Assembly: GCF_003326675.1 (NCBI RefSeq)
Contig: NZ_JPWF01000006.1
Coordinates: 124,001-188,000 of the forward strand
Direction: 5' to 3'
Length of the DNA: 64,000 nt
Origin: Thalassospira profundimaris
GTDB lineage: Bacteria; Pseudomonadota; Alphaproteobacteria; Rhodospirillales; Thalassospiraceae
Both the position numbers and the translations under genes were made by a program. The notes below the pieces were generated by a model. That model saw only the letters and a list, made by a program, of their open reading frames with translations. It was not told where the DNA came from and did not search any database. Shown here in pieces: positions 52,553 to 61,949 of the stretch. The stretch's first letter is position 1, and each line of letters begins with the position of its first letter.

Positions 52553-53785
52553 CTAGCGTTGAACGGTTTTGATATCGACGCGATCGGCCGGGCCGGACGG
52601 AACGTTCGAGCCAAGGGCACGAACATCAATACGTGTGGAACGCACACCCTGATCGATCAGATAGGAACGAACCTGAAGCGCACGTGACAGCGACAGGCGA
52701 CGTGCCTTGGACGCATTTGCACCGTCACCCTGTGCATAGGCCTGAAGCTGGATGCGAAGGCTGTCATCCTTGCCCATCGCAGCAATAACCTGATTAAGCT
52801 CGCGCTTTGCGGTTTCGCTCAGCTCAAAGCTGTCGGCAGCAAAGCCAAGGCTGTATTCATCGCCACTGCCTGCGGGCATCGGGGTCGGGCTTGGCGTATT
52901 GGCCGGGGGAACAGCGGCCTGTTCGACAGGCGGTGCCGGTTCTGCCTTTGGCATCGGGGCCGATTGCGCCATTGCCGGTGCGGACTGCGTCGTATCGGGC
53001 GAAGGTGCAGGTGCTGGCGGAACTTCGTTATTCGATGCAATCGGTTCAACGGCCGACGCACTTGGTGCTGCCGGTGCAGCACTTTCTTCGGAAATAAGCG
53101 GCGGGGCCTTTGGCGGTTCAACTGCCTCGGCTGTTTCCGTTACCGGTGCCGCAACAGGGGCAGGCACTGGCGCGGGTGTCGGCGCCGGAGTAGGTGCTGC
53201 TACCATTGTCGGTGCTGCCGGGGCCGGTGTTGGCTTGGCAAGTGGGGGCGGTGCGTTGGTCGACGCACTTGTGCTTGCCACTTCGGTTTTGGTGACAACC
53301 GGTTTGCTGCGCGGTGCCGCGGTTGGTTCGGGCTGCTGCAACGCGATGACCTGGTTTGCACCATCATCCATGGATGCAGATGCGCTTACACCGGGGACAC
53401 CATAAAATTCTGATCTGGTGGGAATGCCATTGGCACTGCCTGCACCGTCAATGACAACGGTTTCAAATCCGTCGCTATCGCCTTCCGAAGCATTGCTTGC
53501 GGCGAACTGATTGCTGGCCAGGAAGGCCGATTTCGGTTTGGTTTCCGGGTAAATCAGATCACCACCGGGCATCACGACATGTTCGCGCGAGACGCTGGGT
53601 GACAGATATTGCGGGACGGTCGGCTGATCGCCGTAACCGTCTGCGACATCCCAGTTTACCTGGACGCTATTGTCAACCGAGACGGGGGAGTATTGCTGTG
53701 CGGATGCGCTGGCGCCAAAGAACACGGTGGTTCCCAGTGCAGCCGACATCGCAAGCACCGAAATCTTGGAATACTCCTTCATCAA
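52553..53785 (-). CDS. Periplasmic/outer-membrane OmpA-domain protein with Pro/Ala-rich linker
   Basis: A 410-aa protein with a Sec signal (VLAMSAALGTTVFFGASASAQQ), an N-terminal domain without known family (about 25-155, VNWDVADGYGDQPTVPQYLSPSVS), a Pro/Ala/Val-rich linker of about 130 residues (155-285), and a C-terminal OmpA-like domain (YSLGFAADSFELSETAKRELNQVIAAMG, IQLQAYAQGDGANASKARRLSLSRALQVRSYLIDQGV). The OmpA domain has an Asp-containing loop but lacks the clear HTD peptidoglycan signature (AYAQGDG in its place), so cell-wall binding is uncertain. The linker would span the periplasm. First gene of the three-gene unit. Confidence 0.85.
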   Translation of the reverse strand: MMKEYSKISVLAMSAALGTTVFFGASASAQQYSPVSVDNSVQVNWDVADGYGDQPTVPQYLSPSVSREHVVMPGGDLIYPETKPKSAFLASNQFAASNASEGDSDGFETVVIDGAGSANGIPTRSEFYGVPGVSASASMDDGANQVIALQQPEPTAAPRSKPVVTKTEVASTSASTNAPPPLAKPTPAPAAPTMVAAPTPAPTPAPVPAPVAAPVTETAEAVEPPKAPPLISEESAAPAAPSASAVEPIASNNEVPPAPAPSPDTTQSAPAMAQSAPMPKAEPAPPVEQAAVPPANTPSPTPMPAGSGDEYSLGFAADSFELSETAKRELNQVIAAMGKDDSLRIQLQAYAQGDGANASKARRLSLSRALQVRSYLIDQGVRSTRIDVRALGSNVPSGPADRVDIKTVQR

Positions 53786-53986
53786 ATCGCAGGCCCCTTA
53801 ATACCCTGTGTTTGAAATCGTTTTAGAACGTTTTTCTTTTTCACACAGTTTTGTGTCGATCGTTAGGCACCCGCAAATTCTTGTCGAATGCCACCCCTGT
53901 TGTCTGGCCGTCGTTATTTGATGGCTCAGTATCAAGCACCATAGCTTAGAGACAGATAATGGACAACCGCTTTGACCGAGAAAGCA

Positions 53987-54022
53987 AAAGGGGCACTTCG
54001 GATATTTCCGAAGTGCCCCTTT
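53987..54022 (-). terminator. Terminator after inositol-monophosphatase-family gene
   Basis: AAAGGGGCACTTCGGA and TCCGAAGTGCCCCTTT form a perfect 16-bp stem with a 4-nt loop, 27 nt past the stop on the minus strand. Confidence 0.92.
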
Positions 54023-54048
54023 CAAAAAACGGTAATAAAAGCGGGATG

Positions 54049-54858
54049 TTAGTCCGTGATCGCTTTCTTGAGCGTTTTTGCCAGAACCGGCTGGATATAG
54101 TCGTTGGCCGCAACGACGCTACCGGTGCCAAGCATGTTGGTGCCACCTTTTGCATCGCGAACATAGCCGCCAGCTTCGGTCACGATCAGAAGACCGGCTG
54201 CAATGTCCCACGCATTAAGGTCTGCTTCCCAGTAACCGTCGTAACGGCCGGCTGCAACATATGCCAGATCAAGTGATGCTGCGCCCATGCGACGAACACC
54301 TGCACAACGGTCCATGACCGAATGCAGCTGTTTTTCAAAGGCAGCATGATCACCATGACCAAGATGCGGAACGCCACAAGCCAGAACGCATTCGTTCAAA
54401 CGACGGCGGCCGGAAACACGCAGGCGACGGTTGTCAAGAAACGCACCAAGGCCTTTTTCCGCCCAGAAGCACTCATCCTTGGCAACGTCATAGATCATGC
54501 CGGCGATGATTTCGTCACCCTTCTGAAGGGCAACCGAAATGGCAAAATGCGGAATGCCATGCAGGAAGTTGGTGGTGCCATCAAGCGGATCAATGATCCA
54601 GCGATGTTCCGGATCGGAACCCTTGACCTCACCACCTTCTTCAAGAAGGAAACCGTAACCCGGACGGGCACGTTCCAGCTCTTCACGCAGGCGTTTCTCG
54701 GCACGGTGATCAGCCGCAGATACGAAATCTGCCGGGCCTTTCATCGACACCTGAAGGTTTTCGACTTCACCGAAGTCGCGTTTCAGTCCATAGGCTGCTT
54801 TTTCAACAGCCTTGTACATAACGTTGATATTCGCAGAACGACGGGCGGCGCCTCGCAC
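54049..54858 (-). CDS. Inositol monophosphatase family protein (SuhB-like)
   Basis: A 269-aa Mg/Li-sensitive phosphatase starting at a GTG after GGGAG. Signatures: GPADFVSAADHRAEKRLREEL, the metal-binding EEGGE (Glu), WIIDPLDGTTNFLHGIPHFAISVAL and the C-terminal WEADLNAWDIAAGLLIVTEAGG. These bind three metals and hydrolyse inositol-1-phosphate, NADP or related sugar phosphates; the substrate is not fixed. It is 53 nt downstream of efp, so the two may be co-transcribed. Confidence 0.92.
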   Translation of the reverse strand: MRGAARRSANINVMYKAVEKAAYGLKRDFGEVENLQVSMKGPADFVSAADHRAEKRLREELERARPGYGFLLEEGGEVKGSDPEHRWIIDPLDGTTNFLHGIPHFAISVALQKGDEIIAGMIYDVAKDECFWAEKGLGAFLDNRRLRVSGRRRLNECVLACGVPHLGHGDHAAFEKQLHSVMDRCAGVRRMGAASLDLAYVAAGRYDGYWEADLNAWDIAAGLLIVTEAGGYVRDAKGGTNMLGTGSVVAANDYIQPVLAKTLKKAITD

Positions 54859-54911
54859 GGCATATCTCCCGGTGTTTGAATTAAAGAAAAACCGAAGGGC
54901 AGGGAACGCCC

Positions 54912-55478
54912 TTAGTCCTTGGCACGCTCGATATAGGTGCCTTCAACGGTGTTCACGACGATGCGCGTACCCGATTCAATATGCGGGGGCACCATGACAC
55001 GAACGCCATTTTCAAGGACGGCCGGTTTGAAAGAAGAAGACTGGGTCTGACCTTTGACAACCGCGTCGGCTTCGACAATCTGGAAGACGACATGTTCCGG
55101 AAGGGTCACGCCAAGCGGCTCGCCTTCGAAGGATTCGATGGTCACAACCATGCCATCCTGAAGATAAACAACCGGTTCGCCAATAAGGTCGGAATTGATC
55201 GTGATCTGTTCGTAGGTTTCGCTGTCCATGAAGGTGATCATGTCACCATCGGCAAACAGGTAGGAGTATTCTTTCTGCTCGAGGCGAATCTTTTCAACCG
55301 TTTCCGAAGCGCGGAAACGTTCGTTCAGCTTGGTGCCGGTACGAATGTCTTTAAGTTCAACCTGGTTAAAAGCACCGCCTTTACCCGGCTTTACAGCCTG
55401 GCATTTTACTGCACGCCACAGGGCACCTTTATGTTCGATAAGGTTACCCGGACGGATTTCGTTGCCGTTGATTTTCAT
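54912..55478 (-). CDS. efp: Elongation factor P
   Basis: The 188-aa translation factor relieves ribosomes stalled at polyproline. It has three beta-barrel domains, with [24 protein letters not shown] at the start and [18 protein letters not shown] carrying Lys33, the equivalent of the modified Lys34 in E. coli. The signature [23 protein letters not shown] and the C-terminal [19 protein letters not shown] are normal. Lys in the GKG loop suggests EpmA/EpmB-type lysylation. Neighbouring OmpA-type proteins are Pro-rich, so efp may help translate them. Confidence 0.97.
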   Translation of the reverse strand: MKINGNEIRPGNLIEHKGALWRAVKCQAVKPGKGGAFNQVELKDIRTGTKLNERFRASETVEKIRLEQKEYSYLFADGDMITFMDSETYEQITINSDLIGEPVVYLQDGMVVTIESFEGEPLGVTLPEHVVFQIVEADAVVKGQTQSSSFKPAVLENGVRVMVPPHIESGTRIVVNTVEGTYIERAKD

Positions 55479-55676
55479 GGCACCAACCGTTCTTTCAGAT
55501 CACAGATTCACAATGCAAAGAGGGGGCACTTGCCCCATTTAAGGGCCCGTAAGTACCAGTTTGGCGTGTTTGCTGCAAGAAGATTGATCAGGGTTATCGC
55601 GCATGACAGCCCGTCATTCGCGCATGGCTAACGCCAAACACCTGTCATTTCAAATCTTTCGGATTGCGATGCCCGG

Positions 55677-56318
55677 TTAAATTTCGGTTGCCGCAATCGC
55701 CGCCTTGATCGCCTTGGCACCGGCTTCGGGGCCGTCGGGATGGTTCCAGACGCCGCCGGTCACGGCGACAAAATCGGCACCGGCCAGAACAATCGGTGCC
55801 ACATTTTCGGCGGTAATGCCACCAATGGCAACGCAGGGAACGGTGGTAAAGGTCGTCCAGATTTCAAGGATTTCCGGCGTGACGCTTGTTTTGGCTTCTT
55901 TGGTTTCGGTCGGATAAAACGCGCCAAATGCAACGTAATCCGCACCCTTGTCACCAAGGATCATCGCACGGTGGCGGCTGTCATAGCATGACACGCCGAC
56001 AATATGTTCTTCGCCCATGATCGCGCGGGCTTCGTCATAGCTGGCATCTTCCTCGCCAACATGCACGCCGTCGCAGCCGGATTTTTTGGCAATGTCGGGA
56101 CGGTCATTAAGGATCAGCGGAATGTCGCGGTCGTTACACATCGGAAGGATGGTATCAATCGCTTTGCGGATGTCATCATCGCTGACATCTTTCAGGCGAA
56201 GCTGCAGGCAATCTACCGCACCGGTATCAAGAACCGACTTCAGCTTGTCGCCAAAGGTTGCGAGTTCGATTTTCGGCGGGGTCAGAAGATAAAGACCGGC
56301 AAGTTCGTCAGTGTTCAC
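55677..56318 (-). CDS. thiE: Thiamine phosphate synthase
   Basis: A 213-aa TIM barrel joining HMP-pyrophosphate and thiazole phosphate to thiamine phosphate. Marks are YLLTPP, VDCLQLRLKDVSDDD (substrate Gln/Arg/Lys), LILNDRPDIAKKSGCDGVHVGEED (Asp), VGVSCYDSRHRAMILGDKGADYVAFGAFYPTETK and VPCVAIGGITAENVAPIVLAGADFVAVTGGVW. No TPP riboswitch is visible in the 63-bp upstream region. Genes of the rest of the pathway are not in the window. Confidence 0.94.
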   Translation of the reverse strand: MNTDELAGLYLLTPPKIELATFGDKLKSVLDTGAVDCLQLRLKDVSDDDIRKAIDTILPMCNDRDIPLILNDRPDIAKKSGCDGVHVGEEDASYDEARAIMGEEHIVGVSCYDSRHRAMILGDKGADYVAFGAFYPTETKEAKTSVTPEILEIWTTFTTVPCVAIGGITAENVAPIVLAGADFVAVTGGVWNHPDGPEAGAKAIKAAIAATEI

Positions 56319-56381
56319 GATGATAATTCCTGATGATTTCCTGCGTGTTATGTAACCCTTGCCAGTGCTTTTGGCAATTGC

Positions 56382-56816
56382 CTAGCCGATATGGGCTTTC
56401 AGGCGTTTGTCCAGCTCATGATCGGGAAGACGGTGATCTTCCATCTCATAGATATCCGCTGCATTTGGCGGGGATGTAAATATCTCGCAGTTCTTTTGTA
56501 GGCCCATATCGCACAAGTTTTCAATCTGGGCATCTGGCAGGGCATCAACAATCACCCCTTCAAGGCCAATTTCAATGGCCGCAAGGGCACCTGAAACCCG
56601 GCCTCGGCAATCAAGGACCGCCTGAAACGATGCTGTGTTAAATTCTTCACGCACGATCTGCACAAGATCGGCGAACCATTGCGCACCATGTGACAGCGCG
56701 GCATTTCGCGGCGAAAGCAGCTTAAAAGGGGCCTGTTCAAAGACCCGGCAAGCAGACCTTGCGCCTTTGATGCCGTGGATGCGGATGATCGGGACCTGAA
56801 CCGGGTTTTGCGTCAT
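56382..56816 (-). CDS. Conserved hypothetical protein
   Basis: A 144-aa ORF with a composition in line with its neighbours and positioned only 14 nt after the methyltransferase-like gene, so probably in one transcript with it. It starts MTQNPVQVPIIRIHGIKGARSACRVFEQAPFKLLSP and contains VLDCRGRVSGALAAIEIGLEGVIVDAL, an alternating hydrophobic pattern suggesting an alpha/beta fold, perhaps a degenerate phosphate-binding barrel piece. Several cysteines are scattered. I do not recognise the family. Confidence 0.7.
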   Translation of the reverse strand: MTQNPVQVPIIRIHGIKGARSACRVFEQAPFKLLSPRNAALSHGAQWFADLVQIVREEFNTASFQAVLDCRGRVSGALAAIEIGLEGVIVDALPDAQIENLCDMGLQKNCEIFTSPPNAADIYEMEDHRLPDHELDKRLKAHIG

Positions 56817-56830
56817 GTCTTTGTATGTTC

Positions 56831-57553
56831 TCAGGAAGCGGTGCGCGCGACATAGACCGTGTTGATATCTTCGCGGTCAATCACCGGATGCTTGAAGGTG
56901 ATGACATCGGCGCGAATGCCGTCAAAGGCCGCCGCCAGATTTTCCTCAAACCACGGTTCGGGAAGTTCTGTCGACCACAGAGCAAAGATGCCGCCGGGCA
57001 CAAGGTGGCTGGCAAGTTTGCGGAGCCCGTCCTTGGTGTAAAGCGCCTTGTGATTTTCATGCAAAACGTTGCCCGGTGAATGATCAACATCCAGCAGGAT
57101 GGCATCATGCTTTGTTGTTGGGGCATCGGGGTTCATTCCGGCCGTTTCCGACAATGCCGCGCCAAAGAAATCCCCATGGACAAGCGCACAGCGCGGATCG
57201 TTCGAAAGCTGTTCACCAAGCGGCAGTAATCCCTGCTGGTGCCATTCAATCACTTCGGGCAGGGTATCCAGAACCGTAAGTTTGCCGGTCTTGGGATTAT
57301 CAAGCGCTGCTTTGGCGGTATAGCCGAGACCGAGACCACCAACGACAACATCAAGGCCGTCACGATCAAGTTCCGCCAAACCCAGATCGGCAAGCGCGAT
57401 CTCGGCATCGGTAAACAGGCTCGACATCAGATATTCGTCATCAAGCTTGATTTCGAAAACATCGATATCAAGGCTTAGTTCGCGACGACGACGCAGGCTT
57501 AGAACGCCCATCGGGGTCGGCCGGTAATCGAGTTCCTTGAATAAAAGGCTCAC
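56831..57553 (-). CDS. Spermidine-synthase-like class I methyltransferase-fold protein
   Basis: A 240-aa protein with the Rossmann-type pattern of polyamine synthases: LDVVVGGLGLGYTAKAAL, KLTVLDTLPEVIEWHQQGLLPLGEQL, ALVHGDFFGA, AILLDVDHSPGNVLHENHKALYTKDGLRKLASHLVPGGIFALWS. The DxD catalytic position appears as LDVDHSP. It is close to the spermidine synthase-like proteins without the N-terminal beta domain, often annotated by fold only. Aminopropyl or methyl transfer cannot be told apart. Confidence 0.8.
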   Translation of the reverse strand: MSLLFKELDYRPTPMGVLSLRRRRELSLDIDVFEIKLDDEYLMSSLFTDAEIALADLGLAELDRDGLDVVVGGLGLGYTAKAALDNPKTGKLTVLDTLPEVIEWHQQGLLPLGEQLSNDPRCALVHGDFFGAALSETAGMNPDAPTTKHDAILLDVDHSPGNVLHENHKALYTKDGLRKLASHLVPGGIFALWSTELPEPWFEENLAAAFDGIRADVITFKHPVIDREDINTVYVARTAS

Positions 57554-57625
57554 AGCCGGGCTCCTGTCATTTGAATGGGCGGTCAGGGATGGTCAGACAG
57601 ACTGACCGATCACTGCGCAAAAGAA

Positions 57626-57656
57626 AAGTGCCCGAAGCAGAATACTTCGGGCACTT
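57626..57656 (-). terminator. Terminator after gap
   Basis: AAGTGCCCGAAG and CTTCGGGCACTT form a perfect 12-bp stem with a 7-nt loop; a T-rich run follows on the minus strand. Confidence 0.9.
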
Positions 57657-57679
57657 CCCAAATTCTAACCAAGCGATGC

Positions 57680-58687
57680 TTAGAGGAACTTCGCCATAGC
57701 AACAGCGGTGTCGCTCATACGGTTGGAGAAGCCCCACTCGTTGTCGTACCAGGACAGGATACGAACGAAGTTGCCGTCCATAACCTGGGTCTGGGTCGCA
57801 TCAAAGGTCGAGCTGTTCGGGTTGTGGTTGAAGTCAACCGAAACCAGCGGTGCTTCGCAAACGCCAAGAACGCCTTTAAGCGGGCCGTTTGCAGCTTCTT
57901 TGATGGCAGCGTTGACTTCTTCAACGCTGGTGTCGCGACCAGCAACGAAGGTCAGGTCAACCATGGAAACGTTCGGGGTCGGAACGCGGATGGCGGTACC
58001 ATCGAGTTTGCCCTTAAGTTCCGGAAGAACAAGACCAACAGCCTTGGCCGCACCGGTCGAGGTCGGGATCATCGAAAGCGATGCCGAACGCGCACGGCGC
58101 AGGTCTTTGTGCAGGCTGTCCACGGTGTTCTGGTCGCCAGTGAAGGCGTGAACAGTGGTCATGAAGCCTTTGGTGATGCCAACGGTTTTGTTCAGAACGT
58201 CTGCAACCGGTGCAAGGCAGTTGGTGGTGCACGAAGCGTTCGAAACGATGACGTCATCAGCGGTCAGGGTATCAGAGTTAACACCGTAAACAACGGTCTT
58301 GATGTCGCCCTTTGCCGGGGCAGAGATCAGAACGCGTTTTGCGCCAGCGGTCAGGTGTTTGCCTGCGCCAGCTTCGTCAAGGAAGATACCGGTGCACTCG
58401 AATGCGATATCAACATTCAGGGCTGCCCACGGCAGGTTCGCCGGGTCACGCTCGGAGCAAACTTTGATGGCTTTGCCGTCAATGACCAGGTTATCGCCTT
58501 CGGCTTTGACGTCGTTGGCAAGAACGCCATGAACGGAATCATATTTCAGAAGATGTGCGTTGGTGGCGACATCACCCAGGTCGTTGATGGCAACGACTTC
58601 GACGTCGGTGCGACCGCTTTCAACGATAGAACGCAGAACAAGACGGCCGATACGACCGAAACCATTAATCGCTACGCGAATAGCCAT
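57680..58687 (-). CDS. gap: Glyceraldehyde-3-phosphate dehydrogenase
   Basis: The 335-aa enzyme oxidises glyceraldehyde-3-phosphate to 1,3-bisphosphoglycerate with NAD. It shows the NAD fold [15 protein letters not shown] and INDLGD, and the active site [12 protein letters not shown] with Cys153; the His is in the [13 protein letters not shown] region. Asp36 in INDLGD suggests NAD use. The gene is 113 nt after tkt with a strong terminator in the gap, so expression can be separate. Together they supply glycolysis and the pentose-phosphate/Calvin-type sugar rearrangements. Confidence 0.97.
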   Translation of the reverse strand: MAIRVAINGFGRIGRLVLRSIVESGRTDVEVVAINDLGDVATNAHLLKYDSVHGVLANDVKAEGDNLVIDGKAIKVCSERDPANLPWAALNVDIAFECTGIFLDEAGAGKHLTAGAKRVLISAPAKGDIKTVVYGVNSDTLTADDVIVSNASCTTNCLAPVADVLNKTVGITKGFMTTVHAFTGDQNTVDSLHKDLRRARSASLSMIPTSTGAAKAVGLVLPELKGKLDGTAIRVPTPNVSMVDLTFVAGRDTSVEEVNAAIKEAANGPLKGVLGVCEAPLVSVDFNHNPNSSTFDATQTQVMDGNFVRILSWYDNEWGFSNRMSDTAVAMAKFL

Positions 58688-58764
58688 TCATCCCTCCAAA
58701 ATTATAATGATTGCTACCTGGGGAGTACCAATCACGGCTTAGGGTTCAACACCCGCAGAAAAAA

Positions 58765-58793
58765 GGCCGGATCGGCATGTTACCGATCCGGCC
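58765..58793 (-). terminator. Terminator after tkt
   Basis: GGCCGGATCGG and CCGATCCGGCC form a perfect 11-bp stem with a 7-nt loop, followed by six T on the minus strand. Confidence 0.93.
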
Positions 58794-58800
58794 CTGTAAA

Positions 58801-60783
58801 TTAAACCAGTTCCTTGGCCGCTTTGACCAGCGCGTCGGCGGTGATGCCGAAATGCTCGTAAAGGACCGGGGCCGGTGCCGAGGCACCAAAACCGTGCATG
58901 CCGATAACTTTGCCGTTATCGCCGACATATTTTTCCCAGCCAAAGACCGAAAGGGCTTCGATGGCAACGCGCGGTGCGCTGCCCAGAACGTCCTTGCGGT
59001 ATTCCGGGGATTGAGCGTCGAACAGTTCCCAGCTCGGCAGCGAAACAACAACAGCATTGATGCCGTCTGCTTTCAGCTTGGCCTGTGCGGCAACTGCGAT
59101 TTCAACTTCGGAACCGGTTGCAATCAGGGTAACCTGACGATCACCGTCGCAATCGGAAATCACGTAACCGCCACGTGCGACAAGGTTGTCTTCACGATAG
59201 TCGGTGCGCAGCGTCGGAAGGTTCTGACGGGTCAGGGCCAGAACGGTCGGGCCGCTTTCATTGGTGATGGCCATTGCCCATGCTTCTGCCGTCTCGACTG
59301 CGTCCGCCGGGCGGATCACGGTGACGTTCGGCATTGCGCGCAACGACGCAACATGTTCGACCGGCTGATGGGTCGGGCCGTCTTCGCCAAGACCGATGGA
59401 ATCATGGGTCATGACATAAACAACGCGCTGGTTCATCAAAGCCGACAGACGGATCGACGGGCGGCAATAATCGGTAAAGACCAGGAAGGTCCCGCCATAC
59501 GGAAGAACGCCACCATGCAGTGCCAGACCGTTCATGGCTGCTGCCATGCCGTGTTCACGGATACCGTAATAGATATACGCGCCTTCATAACCGCCTTCGG
59601 CGGTAATCGGGGACTGAACGCTGGTTTTGGTGTTGTTCGAACCGGTCAGGTCGGCAGAACCACCGATCATTTCCGGGATCGCTTTGGTCAGAACTTCAAG
59701 AACGTTTTCCGAAGCCTTACGGGTCGCGACTTTCGGCTGATCAGCGGTGATCTGCTTTTTGTAGTCGTTGAACGCTTCGATCCAGTTTTCCGGAAGTTTG
59801 CCTTCGACGCGGCGCTCGAACTCGTCTTTCAGACCAGCTTCAAGACCTTCGAAACGGCCACCCCAAGCATTGAAATCGTCGGCACCACGTGCACCGGCTG
59901 CAAGCCATGCGTCACGGATGTCTGCCGGGATATCGAACGGCTCGTGGCTCCAGCCGAGTTTCTCGCGCATACCGGCAAGCTCGGATGCACCAAGCGGCGA
60001 ACCATGCGTTGCCGAGGTGCCACCCTTGGTCGGTGCGCCAAAACCGATCTCGGTTTTGCAAGCAATCATCGACGGGGTGTTGGTGGTTTTTGCCTTGGCA
60101 ATAGCTGCTTCGATGGCGACCGGATCATGGCCGTCAATTTCCTGAACGTCCCAGCCAGCTGCTTCAAAGCGCTTGGTGTGATCTTCGGAAGTCGAAAGCG
60201 AGGTCGGACCATCAATCGAAATGCCGTTATCGTCAAACAGAACGATCAGCTTCGACAGTTTCAGGTGACCGGCAAGCGAAATGGCTTCCTGCGAGATACC
60301 TTCCATAAGGCAACCGTCGCCAGCAATCACATAGGTGAAGTGATCAACCACGTCATTGCCATAGCGCGCATTCATGATGCGTTCGCCAAGTGCGAAACCG
60401 ACCGAGGTCGCAATACCCTGACCCAGCGGGCCGGTGGTGGTTTCGATACCTTCGCCGTGACCGAATTCCGGGTGACCGGCGGTGCGGAAGCCCATCTGAC
60501 GGAAATTCTTGATCTGATCAAGATCGAAATCTTCGTAACCGGTCAGGTGCAGAAGCGAATAAAGAAGCATCGAGCCGTGACCTGCGGACAGGATGAAACG
60601 GTCGCGGTCCGGCCAGTTCGGGTGCTTCGGATCGAATTTCAAGAATTTGGTGTAAAGAACAGTCGCAACGTCTGCCATGCCCATCGGCATACCCGGGTGT
60701 CCGGAGTTGGCTTTCTCAACAGCGTCTGCCGAAAGGAAGCGAATGGCATTGGCCATGCGGTTGTGTTCTACTTGCGTCGTCAT
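58801..60783 (-). CDS. tkt: Transketolase
   Basis: A 660-aa TPP enzyme moving two-carbon units between sugar phosphates. Marks: MANAIRFLSADAVEKANSGHPGMPMGMADVATVL, the TPP motif GDGCLMEGISQEAISLAGHLKLSKLIVLFDDN, the pyrimidine domain GIREHGMAAAMNGLALHGG, and the C-terminal domain VTLIATGSEVEIAVAAQ. Length is normal. It is upstream of gap on the same strand. A 424-bp leader separates it from the divergent zapA cluster. Confidence 0.97.
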   Translation of the reverse strand: MTTQVEHNRMANAIRFLSADAVEKANSGHPGMPMGMADVATVLYTKFLKFDPKHPNWPDRDRFILSAGHGSMLLYSLLHLTGYEDFDLDQIKNFRQMGFRTAGHPEFGHGEGIETTTGPLGQGIATSVGFALGERIMNARYGNDVVDHFTYVIAGDGCLMEGISQEAISLAGHLKLSKLIVLFDDNGISIDGPTSLSTSEDHTKRFEAAGWDVQEIDGHDPVAIEAAIAKAKTTNTPSMIACKTEIGFGAPTKGGTSATHGSPLGASELAGMREKLGWSHEPFDIPADIRDAWLAAGARGADDFNAWGGRFEGLEAGLKDEFERRVEGKLPENWIEAFNDYKKQITADQPKVATRKASENVLEVLTKAIPEMIGGSADLTGSNNTKTSVQSPITAEGGYEGAYIYYGIREHGMAAAMNGLALHGGVLPYGGTFLVFTDYCRPSIRLSALMNQRVVYVMTHDSIGLGEDGPTHQPVEHVASLRAMPNVTVIRPADAVETAEAWAMAITNESGPTVLALTRQNLPTLRTDYREDNLVARGGYVISDCDGDRQVTLIATGSEVEIAVAAQAKLKADGINAVVVSLPSWELFDAQSPEYRKDVLGSAPRVAIEALSVFGWEKYVGDNGKVIGMHGFGASAPAPVLYEHFGITADALVKAAKELV

Positions 60784-61207
60784 GTGATGCGGTTCCTGGG
60801 GGTTTCGCGGTCGGGCGATGAAAACACTTTAAATACGGTTATTCCATCATTAACGGAATTTGCGCGGAAGATGCCCTTATGGGGGGCATACGTCAACCGC
60901 TTCTGTGGAAAATCTGCGCCCGTTACCCGGATTCCAGCTAACAGGTGTGACGATTGTGCATGGCTGGCTGCGGGTCTGTTGACCGGTTTATCATCGCTGC
61001 TCTATGTTTTCATGGGTTTACCAACATGTCTGTGGATCACGGCTTTTCCGCCCGGGCGGGCAAAAATGTTGTTGATCCGGATCGTGAATGTTAAATCAGC
61101 CTTTATCATGACATCTTCGCCGGGCTTGATATCGCCAATGGTGATTCGTCGCAGATCAATTCGTTCTGTGGTCTTGGTTAAAACAGCTAACAATCGGGTA
61201 GTAATCC
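60784..61207. other. 424-bp region between tkt and zapA cluster
   Basis: No gene or strong repeat is supported. It must hold the tkt promoter on the minus strand and the promoter of the coiled-coil/zapA unit on the plus strand. An 840-codon plus frame running through it is antisense to tkt and rejected. Confidence 0.45.
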
Positions 61208-61474
61208 ATGTCGCGGTTGCAACAAGCAAGTGATCGACTGAATGCAGCATTGGAACGTCTTGAAATGGTTGCGGAGTCGACTATTGCAGACAAAAGCCAG
61301 CAGGCAGATTCAGATAATCAGGAAGTTGAAGAACTACGTGCACAGCTTGCCGCGATGCGTGCCGATTACGACCGTCTGACCGAGGCAACCGAAACGGTTT
61401 CTGCCCGTCTTGACGGTGCTGTTGATCAGCTCAAATTTGTTCTGTCCGAAGACCCCGTAAAGAAACAGGCGTAA
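61208..61474 (+). CDS. Small coiled-coil protein preceding zapA (DUF4164-like)
   Basis: An 88-aa soluble helical protein: MSRLQQASDRLNAALERLEMVAE, a middle Gln/Asp/Asn-rich segment, then VEELRAQLAAMRADYDRLTEATETVSARLDGAVDQLKFVLSED. The heptad pattern suggests a dimeric coiled coil. Its stop is 3 bp before the zapA start, which points to translational coupling and a shared role in division, as seen in many alphaproteobacteria. Exact function is unknown. Confidence 0.82.
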   Translation: MSRLQQASDRLNAALERLEMVAESTIADKSQQADSDNQEVEELRAQLAAMRADYDRLTEATETVSARLDGAVDQLKFVLSEDPVKKQA

Positions 61475-61477
61475 TCC

Positions 61478-61816
61478 ATGGCACAGGTTTCAATTCGCAT
61501 TAACGGCCGCAATTACGACATCGCATGTGATGACGGTCAGGAAGATCGCATTCACGCCCTTGCCGGATATGTCAATGACCGGGTCAAGGAAATCGCCGAT
61601 GCGGTCGGCCAGATCGGTGAACAGCGCCTTCTGGTGATGACCAGTCTTCTGATTGCAGATGAACTTGGCAGTGCACAGGCAAAACTCGACAACGGTGCAA
61701 ATCCGCAGCCGCAGGCATCCGGTTTGACCGATGCCGAAAGTGAAGCACTGGCCGAGAATTTCGAAAGCATTGCGGCCCGTATCGAAACCATCGCCGACAA
61801 ACTTGCCCAAAGCTGA
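61478..61816 (+). CDS. zapA: Cell division protein ZapA
   Basis: A 112-aa FtsZ-ring associated protein. It starts AQVSIRINGRNYDIACDDGQEDRIHALAGYVNDRVKEIADAVGQIGEQRLLVMTSLLIADEL, the classical ZapA globular head, followed by the coiled C-terminal helix. It bundles FtsZ polymers. The position next to 6S RNA is conserved in proteobacteria. The gene lies 3 bp after the coiled-coil gene. Confidence 0.94.
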   Translation: MAQVSIRINGRNYDIACDDGQEDRIHALAGYVNDRVKEIADAVGQIGEQRLLVMTSLLIADELGSAQAKLDNGANPQPQASGLTDAESEALAENFESIAARIETIADKLAQS

Positions 61817-61949
61817 TCTTTGCGGGTAGGGTGTCTGTCCGGCTGCCTGCAAAGGTTTGATCGCTCCGTTTGTTGGGGCTTTCGGGTGTAATCTACTTGA
61901 AATTCGCATGTCCCGGGACTAAGTTCCGGGCGCTGACAGTTTGCGATGC

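Noticed and set aside
53040-53330. Repetitive GC-rich DNA suggesting a tandem repeat
   Set aside because: It encodes the degenerate Pro/Ala linker of the OmpA-domain protein; no exact repeat unit was seen.
52899-53405. Gly/Ala-rich plus-strand frame of 168 codons
   Set aside because: Mirror image of the Pro/Ala-rich linker of the OmpA-domain gene; an artefact of biased composition.
55500-56381. TPP riboswitch before thiE
   Set aside because: The 63-bp upstream gap is too short, and no thi-box-like sequence was seen.
58711-61233. 840-codon open frame on the plus strand
   Set aside because: It is antisense to tkt and part of gap, with a composition rich in Arg, Cys, His and Gly typical of a shadow frame; the minus-strand genes are certain.
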